A program made the position numbers and the translations under genes. This document shows, piece after piece, positions 8,554 to 16,025 of a stretch of DNA of 64,000 bases. Each line of letters opens with the position of its first letter. The first letter of the stretch is position 1. Source of the DNA: JASGDC01 sp047606545 (GTDB lineage Bacteria; Actinomycetota; Actinomycetes; Actinomycetales; Micrococcaceae); the NCBI GenBank assembly GCA_047606545.1, contig JASGEI010000017.1, positions 1 to 64,000 on the forward strand, read 5' to 3'. The notes below the pieces were generated by a model that was not told the DNA's origin, ran no database searches, and saw only the letters and a list, made by a program, of their open reading frames with translations.

Positions 8554-10392
8554 TTGAAGCCAGTTTTTGGTAGTAGCATAGCACTTCTTGCTAGCTTGTC
8601 TTTATCGACCCCAGCTTTGGCAGATGTTTCGGATACTTATGGTCCATCTACTGAGGCATCTACAGGTACCACTGCTCCAGATATTGTGCGGGAAAACTCT
8701 GAAGTTAATGGTCAGCAACAACAGGCTGAAGGTGCTTTGGGTGAAGCTATTTCTCCTAGTGATGTAAAAGCTCCGTTAGGTGCCACTGCACAATTTAGTG
8801 CGAGTGTTACTAATCCTTCTGATGATATGAAGATTAAATGGCAAGTTTCTTATGATGGTAAAAACTGGCGTGATGTCCCTAAAGGGAATACAGCTAAACT
8901 TTCAATAGTTTTCTTATCTGATGCTGATAACGGTACTAAATACCGTGCAATTTTTACTCGTGGAGATTCCACTGTAACTACGGACGCAGCTACTTTAACT
9001 ATCGGAACCCCTGTCGATTCTAGTTCCTCGTCATCTTCTTCGGATTCTAGCTCAGATAGCTCTTCGGATTCTAGTTCCTCGTCATCTTCTTCGGATTCTA
9101 GCTCAGATAGCTCTTCGGATTCTTCGCAAGCAGAAGTTGTTTCCACTTCTATTGAATCTGAGGATACTAAGGTTAATAAGTGGTTGCGTTCACACCAAAA
9201 TAAGATGTGGATTTGGAATAACAGTCCTTATGGTGCACAGTGTGTAGATTTATTTGACTACTACTTCCAAGATATGACTGGTGAAGATCCACCAATGGTA
9301 GAAGGTGCAAAAGATTTATGGGATATGCCAGGTAATATTGGGACTTATTTTGAGCAGGTGCCAGCTTCTGAAACTCCACAACAAGGTGATGTCGCTATTT
9401 GGGGGTCTTCATGGGGCGGAGGTTATGGTCACGTTGCGATTGTAATTAAGTCTGCTGGCAGTGGGAACATTCAGGTACTTGCTAATAACGTTGATGGTTC
9501 TGGTAGTCAGCCAGCATTAGTTAACAATGCAAGCACTAGTGGCTTGCTAGGTTATTTGAGACCTCAAGAAATTACTTCTGATGGTTCTTTTACGGCTTCA
9601 GAGACTTCAACCGACGCTGATAGTAGTTCTGATTCTTCGTCTAGTGGTAGTTCTAGTGTTGATAGTAGTTCTGATTCTTCGTCTAGTGGTAGTTCTAGTG
9701 TTGATGGTAGTTCTGATTCTTCGTCTAGTGGTAGTTCTAGTGTTGATGGTAGTTCTGATTCTTCGTCTAGTGGTAGTTCTAGTGTTGATAGTAGTTCTGA
9801 TTCTTCGACTAGTGATAGTTCTAGCTCAGAAACAACTCAAAGTACGGCCATTCAAAAGTTGCCATGGAGTAATGAAATATTTGCAGTTGGTGTTAACTCA
9901 CAAAACACTACAGTTCGTGTTTTGACAAAAGCTGATTTAAAATATTTGGACAATCCAAAAGTACAAACTGTTAAGGACATCCCGGGCACAGAATACTATA
10001 CAGGCGGTAAAGCTGGTGTAATTTGGGGAGTGACACCACATGGTGATGCAGTAGAGTTGACTTATGATCAGTGGAAGAAAGTTGGTAGTCCAACACCTAA
10101 GAAGGAAAATGCGTTATACGTTAAGTACTCTTGGGATGATCAAAAATGGTTGGCTGTGCCAATTGATAATGGTAAAAAAGGTATCCTTTGGAAGCCATTA
10201 AATCAAACTGAATATGCTGCTGAAGGTTCACCAAAGGTACAAAATGCTGGCTATATAACTGGTACTACGTTCTATAAGTCATGGTCATCAGATGATATCT
10301 ACGCTCGCAGTGCAAGTGGTAAAGTGCACAAACTTACATACGATGAGTGGAAAAAAGCTGGTTCTCCAAAGCCACAAGTTATTGAAGATTAA
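8554..10392 (+). CDS. Secreted CHAP-domain protein with Ig-like module and Ser/Asp-rich linkers, paralogue 2
   Basis: I chose TTG at 8554 because AAGGGG lies 8 nt upstream and the next residues (KPVFGSSIALLASLSL...PALAD) match the paralogue's signal peptide; a GTG at 8524 is possible. The 612-residue product reads: signal peptide; Ig-like domain at about 65-150 (IKWQVSYDGKNWRDV, typical bacterial Ig pattern); Ser/Asp stretch at about 155-190; CHAP domain with C230 and H293; a 14-residue Ser-rich repeat stalk at about 356-425; and two copies of an 80-residue module ending LTYDQWKKVGSPTPKK and LTYDEWKKAGSPKPQ. No LPxTG anchor or transmembrane tail is present, so surface retention would rest on the C-terminal modules. 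It is probably a larger wall hydrolase reaching across the envelope. Confidence 0.85.
   Translation: MKPVFGSSIALLASLSLSTPALADVSDTYGPSTEASTGTTAPDIVRENSEVNGQQQQAEGALGEAISPSDVKAPLGATAQFSASVTNPSDDMKIKWQVSYDGKNWRDVPKGNTAKLSIVFLSDADNGTKYRAIFTRGDSTVTTDAATLTIGTPVDSSSSSSSSDSSSDSSSDSSSSSSSSDSSSDSSSDSSQAEVVSTSIESEDTKVNKWLRSHQNKMWIWNNSPYGAQCVDLFDYYFQDMTGEDPPMVEGAKDLWDMPGNIGTYFEQVPASETPQQGDVAIWGSSWGGGYGHVAIVIKSAGSGNIQVLANNVDGSGSQPALVNNASTSGLLGYLRPQEITSDGSFTASETSTDADSSSDSSSSGSSSVDSSSDSSSSGSSSVDGSSDSSSSGSSSVDGSSDSSSSGSSSVDSSSDSSTSDSSSSETTQSTAIQKLPWSNEIFAVGVNSQNTTVRVLTKADLKYLDNPKVQTVKDIPGTEYYTGGKAGVIWGVTPHGDAVELTYDQWKKVGSPTPKKENALYVKYSWDDQKWLAVPIDNGKKGILWKPLNQTEYAAEGSPKVQNAGYITGTTFYKSWSSDDIYARSASGKVHKLTYDEWKKAGSPKPQVIED
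9016..9126 (+). repeat. 51-bp tandem repeat encoding Ser/Asp linker
   Basis: Two copies of a 51-nt unit (9016-9066 and 9067-9117), identical by eye, plus a short partial third copy. Each encodes 17 residues of the DSSSSSSSSDSSSDSSS type. The unit keeps the reading frame, so copy-number change would only lengthen the linker between the Ig-like and CHAP domains. Confidence 0.9.
9619..9828 (+). repeat. 42-bp tandem repeat (five copies) encoding Ser-rich stalk
   Basis: Units begin at 9619, 9661, 9703, 9745 and 9787. The first four differ only by a GAT-AGT versus GAT-GGT codon; the fifth is diverged at its end. Each encodes 14 residues of the pattern DSSSDSSSSGSSSV. The array separates the CHAP domain from the C-terminal modules and is a likely site of slippage between strains. 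Confidence 0.95.
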
Positions 10393-10489
10393 TAATATAT
10401 ACTTTGTGTAATTCGTTAATTGGGTTAGCCTAACTTTTAAATAACAGTTAAAATGGTTTTGATATATCAAATATTTCAAAAGGTGAAAA

Positions 10490-10786
10490 ATGTCTAAGAT
10501 TGCTAGAGAAGATGTAGCTCATATTGCTTCACTTGCTTGTATTGATATGTCTGATAAAGAACTGGATGATATGGCAGAAAAAATTCCAGTAATCTTGCAG
10601 GCAGTTGAACAAGTCAGCGAAGTTGTGAATGATTCAGTAATGCCAACTTCACATCCGATGCCACTTACAAATAACTTTAGGGAAGATCAAGTAAAGCCAA
10701 GTCTTACCCAAGAACAGGCACTTTCTGGTGCTCCAGATTCTGAAGATGGTCGGTTCAAAGTTCCAGCAATTTTGGATGGAGAGTAG
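10490..10786 (+). CDS. gatC: Asp-tRNA(Asn)/Glu-tRNA(Gln) amidotransferase subunit C
   Basis: A 98-residue GatC subunit, which clamps GatA and GatB together in the enzyme that amidates mischarged Glu-tRNA(Gln) and/or Asp-tRNA(Asn). The family pattern is clear: REDVAHIASLACIDMSDKELDDM at the N-terminus, then PTSHPMPLTNNFREDQV in the middle. The ATG is preceded by aaaggtgaaa. gatA starts 3 nt after its stop, forming a gatCAB operon. The preceding 97 nt would hold its promoter. Confidence 0.96.
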   Translation: MSKIAREDVAHIASLACIDMSDKELDDMAEKIPVILQAVEQVSEVVNDSVMPTSHPMPLTNNFREDQVKPSLTQEQALSGAPDSEDGRFKVPAILDGE

Positions 10787-10789
10787 ACG

Positions 10790-12301
10790 ATGCAGCAAAA
10801 TTTAGTAGAGTTTAGTGCTCATGAAATGGCCGAAGGGTTAATCGCAGGTGATTTCACTTCAGTAGAATTAGTAGAAGCGCATTATGAAAGAATTGCAGCA
10901 GTAGACGAGCAAATCCATGCATTCTTGCACTTGAATAAAAAAGAAGCACTAGAAACTGCAAAAGAAGTTGATCAGGATCGTAAAGCTGGAAAGAAACTTC
11001 CATATCTTGCAGGTGTGCCAATAGCAATCAAGGACCTAATTGTTACTGTTGGGCAACCAACAACTGCTGGCTCTAAGATGCTAGAAGGTTGGGAATCCCC
11101 TTACGATGCTACTGTTATTACTAAAATTCGTGAAAATCGGATGCCAATCCTAGGTAAAACTAATCTTGATGAGTTTGCAATGGGATCATCAACTGAGCAT
11201 TCGGCATATGGTATTACTCGCAACCCATGGGACTTAGAGCGTATCCCAGGAGGTTCTGGCGGCGGATCTGCAGCAGCAGTGGCAGCTTTTGAAGCCCCGT
11301 TAGCGCTAGGTACTGATACAGGTGGTTCAATTCGTCAGCCAGGTGCTGTTACTGGTACTGTTGGCACAAAACCAACGTATGGTGGAGTATCACGTTATGG
11401 TTCAATTGCCATGGCATCTTCATTGGATCAAATTGGTCCAGTGGCTCGTAATGTTCTGGATACAGCATTGCTTCATGAAGTTATTGGTGGGCACGATTCA
11501 ATGGATGCAACTTCATTGGCTGAAGAAGTTCCAGAAGTTGTAAATGCTGCTAAAAAAGCTTCAGTTAAAGGTATGAAAATTGGAGTTGTTACTGAGCTTA
11601 GTGGTGAAGGTTACCAAAAAGGCGTTGAAGAAAATTTTAATGAAAGTATCAAAACTTTAGAGGAGTTGGGTGCTGAGATTATTGAAGTATCATGCCCACA
11701 CTTTAAATATGCTCTAGGCGCTTATTACTTAATCATGCCTAGTGAAATGTCCTCAAATTTAGCACGTTTCGATGCAGTACGCTATGGCTTGCGTGTTGAT
11801 GATGGTGCAAAGACTATAGAGCAAGTTATGTCAGCTAGTCGTAAAGCTGGTTTCGGTGCTGAAGTTAAGCGTCGTATTATTCTTGGTACTTATGCACTTT
11901 CTGCAGGTTCATATGATGCATACTATGGTAGCGCTCAAAAGGTACGTACTTTAATTCAAGAAGATTTTACAAATGCTTTTGGAAAAGTTGATGTATTAGT
12001 GTCACCTACATCACCAATCACTGCATTTAAGTTTGGTGAGAAACTGGATGATCCAGTTGCTATGTATAAAAATGATATTGCTACAATTCCTGCTAACTTA
12101 GCTGGAGTTCCGGGAATTACAGTACCTAATGGTTTAGCAAAAGAGGATGATTTGCCTACCGGTTTCCAAATTCTCGCATCAGCTAAATCTGATGCAGCTT
12201 TATACCAAGTAGCTGCTGCATTGGAAACTGCTCTTGAAGAGAAATGGGACGCACCACTTTTGGCAAAATTGCCAGAGCTAAAGGAGGAAACTCGTGGCTA
12301 G
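10790..12301 (+). CDS. gatA: Asp/Glu-tRNA amidotransferase subunit A (glutaminase)
   Basis: A 503-residue amidase-signature enzyme that hydrolyses glutamine and passes ammonia to GatB. The Ser-cisSer-Lys triad is visible as K81 (AIKDLI), S156 (PGGSGGGSAAAVAA) and S180 (GTDTGGSIRQPG). Length is normal for the family. The 3' end contains the aaggagg ribosome-binding site of gatB and overlaps the gatB start by 8 nt, so translation is coupled and subunits are made together. Confidence 0.97.
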   Translation: MQQNLVEFSAHEMAEGLIAGDFTSVELVEAHYERIAAVDEQIHAFLHLNKKEALETAKEVDQDRKAGKKLPYLAGVPIAIKDLIVTVGQPTTAGSKMLEGWESPYDATVITKIRENRMPILGKTNLDEFAMGSSTEHSAYGITRNPWDLERIPGGSGGGSAAAVAAFEAPLALGTDTGGSIRQPGAVTGTVGTKPTYGGVSRYGSIAMASSLDQIGPVARNVLDTALLHEVIGGHDSMDATSLAEEVPEVVNAAKKASVKGMKIGVVTELSGEGYQKGVEENFNESIKTLEELGAEIIEVSCPHFKYALGAYYLIMPSEMSSNLARFDAVRYGLRVDDGAKTIEQVMSASRKAGFGAEVKRRIILGTYALSAGSYDAYYGSAQKVRTLIQEDFTNAFGKVDVLVSPTSPITAFKFGEKLDDPVAMYKNDIATIPANLAGVPGITVPNGLAKEDDLPTGFQILASAKSDAALYQVAAALETALEEKWDAPLLAKLPELKEETRG

Positions 12302-13802
12302 TGACAAATTAATGAACTTTGATGAGGCCATCGAAAAATATGATCCAGTAATGGGCTTTGAAGTCCATGTTGAGTTAAATACTAACACGAAGATGTTTTG
12401 TGGCTGTGCGAACGAGTTTGGTTCTGAACCAAATACTAATGTTTGTCCTGTATGTTTAGGTTTACCTGGTGCATTGCCTGCTGTCAATAAAAGTGCAGTT
12501 GAGTCTAGTATTAAGCTAGGGTTAGCATTAGGTTGCGATATTGCTCCGTATACGAAATTCTCACGTAAACAGTATTTCTACCCGGATACTCCGAAGAACT
12601 TTCAGACTTCACAATATGATAATCCAATTGCTGAAAATGGCAGTATCGAGATTGAATTGGAAAATGGTAATAAATACCAAGTTGAAATTGAACGTGCGCA
12701 TATGGAGGAAGATGCTGGAAAGCTGACCCACCAAGGTGCTTCTGGACGTATCCAAGATGCAGGTAGTTCATTAGTTGACTATAACCGTGCTGGTGTACCA
12801 TTAGTAGAAATTGTGACGCATCCAGTTGAGATAGCGGATCCAAAAGATGCTCCAGAACTTGCTCGTACTTATGTGGCAGCAATTCGTGAGATTGTAAAAA
12901 ATCTTGGTATTTCTGATGCAAAAATGGAACGTGGCAATGTACGCTGTGATGCTAACGTTTCATTGAAGCCAAAGGGCGCCAAAAAACTTGGAACTCGTAC
13001 TGAAACTAAGAACATAAACTCACTACGTGCAATTGAAAAAGCAATCCGTTATGAAATCCAGCGCCATGCGCATATTCTTGATAGCGGTGCAAAGATTGTA
13101 CAGGAAACTCGTCATTGGCAAGAAACTACTGGTGGGACTTCGGCTGGACGCCCGAAGTCAGATGCAGACGACTATCGCTATTTCCCAGAGCCAGATTTGG
13201 TGCCAATTGCGCCAAGTAAAGAATGGATAGCTAATCTTAAAGAAACTCTACCAGAACCTCCAGCAGAACGTCGTAAGCGTTTACATAAAGAATGGGGATA
13301 CTCTGATTTAGAATTCCGTGATGTAGTAAATGCTGATTTACTTGACGAGATTGAAGAAACAGTTGCTGCAGGTGCAACTGCAGCTGTTGCCCGTAAATGG
13401 TGGATGGGCGAAGTTGCTCGCAGAGCTAATAGTGAAAGTGTCGAAATTAAAGACCTTGGGGTAACTCCACAGACTATCGTCTCTCTTGATGAGTTAATTA
13501 AAGCTGGTAAGATTAATGATAAGATTGCACGTGAAGTTCTAGACGGCGTACTTGCTGGTGAAGGTAATCCAGAAAAAGTCGTAACAGACCGTGGTCTGGC
13601 AATTGTGTCAGATGATTCAGAACTTTCTGGTGTCATCGATAAGGTCTTGGAAGAGCAAAAAGATGCTGCTGAGAAGATAAAAAATGGTAAAATTCAAGCA
13701 GTGGGTGCTATTGTCGGTGGTGTAATGCGAGAAACTCGTGGCAAAGCCGATGCAACGAGAGCTCGCCAACTAATCTTAGAAAAGTTAGATGTTGAAGGAT
13801 AA
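12294..13802 (+). CDS. gatB: Asp/Glu-tRNA amidotransferase subunit B
   Basis: A 502-residue subunit that binds the mischarged tRNA and carries the kinase/transamidase site. The start is GTG at 12294, set by an AAGGAGG ribosome-binding site at about 12281-12288 inside gatA. Recognisable blocks: GFEVHVELNTNTKMFCGC with zinc-binding cysteines continued in NVCPVCLGLPGALP; YFYPDTPKNFQTSQYD; EEDAGKL; DYNRAGVPLVEIVT; and the C-terminal YqeY-like tail domain (AVGAIVGGVMRETRGKAD). The GT2 gene begins 2 nt after its stop. Confidence 0.97.
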   Translation: MASDKLMNFDEAIEKYDPVMGFEVHVELNTNTKMFCGCANEFGSEPNTNVCPVCLGLPGALPAVNKSAVESSIKLGLALGCDIAPYTKFSRKQYFYPDTPKNFQTSQYDNPIAENGSIEIELENGNKYQVEIERAHMEEDAGKLTHQGASGRIQDAGSSLVDYNRAGVPLVEIVTHPVEIADPKDAPELARTYVAAIREIVKNLGISDAKMERGNVRCDANVSLKPKGAKKLGTRTETKNINSLRAIEKAIRYEIQRHAHILDSGAKIVQETRHWQETTGGTSAGRPKSDADDYRYFPEPDLVPIAPSKEWIANLKETLPEPPAERRKRLHKEWGYSDLEFRDVVNADLLDEIEETVAAGATAAVARKWWMGEVARRANSESVEIKDLGVTPQTIVSLDELIKAGKINDKIAREVLDGVLAGEGNPEKVVTDRGLAIVSDDSELSGVIDKVLEEQKDAAEKIKNGKIQAVGAIVGGVMRETRGKADATRARQLILEKLDVEG

Positions 13803-13804
13803 GT

Positions 13805-14476
13805 TTGAGCATAGATAGAGCTTGGGTAGTGATTCCAGCATTCAATGAGGATGCTGTACTCGGAGATGTTATTAAACATGTTTTGACTAAGTTTAAACAT
13901 GTTGTAGTTGTCGATGATAACAGTACAGATAACACTGCTAAGATTGCCCTTGAAGCAGGAGCATGCGTAGTTACACACCCAATTAATCTTGGGCAAGGAG
14001 CAGGTTTACAAACAGGTTTCGACTTTGTAAAAATGCAAGACAATGTTAGTTGTGTGGTTACCTTTGATGCAGATGGACAACATGACCTTGACGATGCAGC
14101 AGCTATGGTGGAATTACTTCAGGAAGAAAAACTTGATGTAGTTCTTGGATCTCGTTTCCTAGATGATAAGACTGAAGTCTCTACTTTTAAACGGATTGTG
14201 TTAAAAGCTGCTGCAAAGTGGGGAGCACTAACCACAGGTATGAAACTTACTGATGCCCATAACGGTTTGCGAGTAATTAGTCGGGAAACTCTTGATAAAT
14301 TCCATATTAATCAAAATAAGATGGCTCATGCTTCTGAGATTATTGACAAATTTGGTGAGTTAAAAGTTTCGTATAAAGAATATCCGACGCATATTCGTTA
14401 CACCGATTACTCTAAGTCCAAAGGGCAGCCTTTGTTGAACTCAGTAAATATACTAATAGATTTAATAATGAAATGA
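13805..14476 (+). CDS. GT2 family glycosyltransferase (polyprenyl-phosphate sugar synthase-like)
   Basis: A 223-residue GT-A glycosyltransferase. Motifs: VVIPAFNED at the N-terminus, VVVVDDNSTDNT, NLGQGAGLQTGF and the metal-binding TFDADGQHD. It has no transmembrane helix, as in dolichyl/polyprenyl-phosphate mannose synthase-like enzymes. A TTG at 13805, 2 nt after gatB and following aagga, gives the full N-terminal strand. The partner downstream is a DUF2304 membrane protein; this pairing is common in bacteria and suggests the DUF2304 protein anchors the transferase. Likely product: a lipid-linked sugar for envelope polymers (inferred). Confidence 0.85.
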   Translation: MSIDRAWVVIPAFNEDAVLGDVIKHVLTKFKHVVVVDDNSTDNTAKIALEAGACVVTHPINLGQGAGLQTGFDFVKMQDNVSCVVTFDADGQHDLDDAAAMVELLQEEKLDVVLGSRFLDDKTEVSTFKRIVLKAAAKWGALTTGMKLTDAHNGLRVISRETLDKFHINQNKMAHASEIIDKFGELKVSYKEYPTHIRYTDYSKSKGQPLLNSVNILIDLIMK

Positions 14477-14483
14477 TGAAATA

Positions 14484-14852
14484 ATGCGCTTAGTTTTCCA
14501 AATTTTCATAGTTGTAGTTATTCTTGCAGCTTTCTTTAGAATGACTACAAAAGCAACAAGTTTACGTTCTCAGGCATTGCGAAGAATTGCTTTCTTACTG
14601 TTTGCAATCGCTGCTCTATTTTCAGTGCTTTTCCCCTCACAGTTAACAGCGTTTGCAAATCTCTTTGGTGTTGGTCGTGGTGCTGACTTATTGTTGTACG
14701 GTACGATTTTATTATTATTTACTTTTATTGCCAGCAGCTCAAGTCATACTAGGATTACTGAGAAAAACCTTACTAGAATAAGTAGGAAAATGGCATTGAA
14801 TGAGGCCAAGTATCCGAAAAACTTTGAACATGATATGGAATTAAATAGATAA
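14484..14852 (+). CDS. DUF2304 family membrane protein
   Basis: A 122-residue protein with three hydrophobic segments (residues about 2-18, 32-52 and 67-87) followed by a basic cytoplasmic tail. The RLVFQIFIVVVILAAF...R.....S......R..... pattern and the position 7 nt after a GT2 gene fit DUF2304. Its probable role is membrane partner or anchor of that glycosyltransferase; biochemical function is not established for the family. Confidence 0.75.
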   Translation: MRLVFQIFIVVVILAAFFRMTTKATSLRSQALRRIAFLLFAIAALFSVLFPSQLTAFANLFGVGRGADLLLYGTILLLFTFIASSSSHTRITEKNLTRISRKMALNEAKYPKNFEHDMELNR

Positions 14853-14854
14853 TA

Positions 14855-14882
14855 TAGCTTTTAATGAAATATAGGTTATAAT
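14855..14882 (+). promoter_or_regulatory. Candidate promoter of garA
   Basis: TATAAT at 14877-14882 is preceded, with a 16-nt spacer, by TAGCTT at 14855-14860, a weak -35 match. It lies 44 nt before the garA ATG, in the only gap between DUF2304 and garA. Inferred from consensus only. Confidence 0.4.
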
Positions 14883-14925
14883 AGCTTAACGCGCTAGTTT
14901 ATTTACGTGGTAGGGGAAGGATCGC

Positions 14926-15363
14926 ATGAGTAAGCAAGTAGAAGAAACAAAAACTACTACTATCAGTTTGCCAAAGCAATATGATGAAGAAGAGATTCAG
15001 CATATTATTTTGACACCTGAAGAAAAACATATTATTGATGCATTAGCAGATGATAGTGCAATATTAATCGGTGCTGATGCACAAAATCGCTCTGCACGCT
15101 TTTTATTAGATACAGCAGTGTCAATTGCTGGTCGTCATCCAGATGCAGACGTATTCTTGGACGATGTTACAGTATCTCGCAAGCATGCAAAATTTATTCG
15201 TAATGAAGATGGCTTTATTTTACAAGATTGTAATAGCCTAAATGGTACTTATGTTAATACTGACCGCATTGATGAATATAAGCTAAAAGACGGTGAAGAG
15301 ATTCGTATCGGTAAATTCCGTTTCGTATTTTATTCAGCAAACTATGATCCATATCATAGCTAA
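14926..15363 (+). CDS. garA: FHA-domain signalling protein GarA (OdhI-like)
   Basis: A 145-residue protein with a phosphorylatable N-terminal tail and a C-terminal FHA domain at about 55-140. The FHA core residues are present: IAGRHPDADVFLDD, VSRKHAKF and SLNGTYVN. The tail has EETKTTTISL at residues 6-15, resembling the ETTS phospho-threonine motif of mycobacterial GarA. In those homologues, unphosphorylated GarA/OdhI binds and regulates 2-oxoglutarate dehydrogenase and glutamate metabolism, and phosphorylation by Ser/Thr kinases releases it. A PASTA kinase is encoded at 21-22.8 kb. The following gene is ftsR, matching the Rv1827-Rv1828 order. Confidence 0.88.
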   Translation: MSKQVEETKTTTISLPKQYDEEEIQHIILTPEEKHIIDALADDSAILIGADAQNRSARFLLDTAVSIAGRHPDADVFLDDVTVSRKHAKFIRNEDGFILQDCNSLNGTYVNTDRIDEYKLKDGEEIRIGKFRFVFYSANYDPYHS

Positions 15364-15444
15364 TCTCGTTTTGTAATCGAGATATTTTTTACGATATAGT
15401 TAATAGTAAATTATTTTTGACTTTATTTGAAGGGATGGATTTTT

Positions 15445-16008
15445 GTGCGTGATTTGCCAAGTAATACGCCATTACGTCCAGTCCATCCTGCTGCAGGTCA
15501 AACTTCACTTTTTGAAGAGACTGAAAGCATTGATGAAAATCTTGGCTACCGTTCTAAGGTAGTGGAAAAGCTTGTAGGTATAACTTATCGTCAATTAGAT
15601 AATTGGACTCGCACAGGTCTTATCAAGCCACATATCCGAGCTGCTAAAGGTTCTGGGTCGCAGCGACTATTTAGTTTCCGAGATATTCTAGAGCTTAAAA
15701 TTATTAAAAACCTGCTTGATACTGGGGTATCACTACAACAGATTCGTATTGCAATAGACCACCTACATTCAAAAGGCTATGAGGATATTTCTCAGCTAAC
15801 ATTGATGAGTGACGGAGCTACAATCTTTGAATGTTCAAACCCTGATGATATTGCTGATGTTCTTCATGGCAGCCAAGGGGTATTTGGTATCAATCTTGGA
15901 GCTACGTTACAAGAGGTTAGTGGTAGTATTTTAGAGATTTCTGCAGAAAAGACAATTCCTGAAGATGAAAACAACGTTGTTGATTTTCGACAACGCCGTC
16001 TTGCTTAA
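15445..16008 (+). CDS. ftsR: MerR-type transcriptional regulator FtsR
   Basis: A 187-residue regulator with an N-terminal winged-helix MerR domain (YRSKVVEKLVGITYRQLDNWTRTGLIKP, then the wing RLFSFRDILELKIIKNLLDTGVSLQQIR). A C-terminal region specific to the actinobacterial Rv1828/FtsR family follows. The GTG at 15445 has AGGGATGG 6 nt upstream and is preferred over the in-frame TTG at 15427. It sits next to garA, as in mycobacteria and corynebacteria; in Corynebacterium FtsR activates ftsZ. ftsZ lies 25 kb away in this window, so regulation in trans is plausible. Confidence 0.85.
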   Translation: MRDLPSNTPLRPVHPAAGQTSLFEETESIDENLGYRSKVVEKLVGITYRQLDNWTRTGLIKPHIRAAKGSGSQRLFSFRDILELKIIKNLLDTGVSLQQIRIAIDHLHSKGYEDISQLTLMSDGATIFECSNPDDIADVLHGSQGVFGINLGATLQEVSGSILEISAEKTIPEDENNVVDFRQRRLA

Positions 16009-16025
16009 TAAAATCAACTTTTAAT

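Noticed and set aside
9619..9828. CRISPR-like regular repeats
   Set aside because: Units are contiguous 42-mers with no unique spacers and they encode protein in frame.
9581..9925. A Leu/Val-repeat open frame overlapping the CHAP2 stalk
   Set aside because: It is produced by reading the Ser-codon minisatellite in another frame; the main frame has signal peptide, CHAP and modules.
10425..10439. GTTAGCCTAAC plus TTTT as a terminator after CHAP2
   Set aside because: The dyad leaves too small a loop for a stable hairpin; only about three pairs could form.
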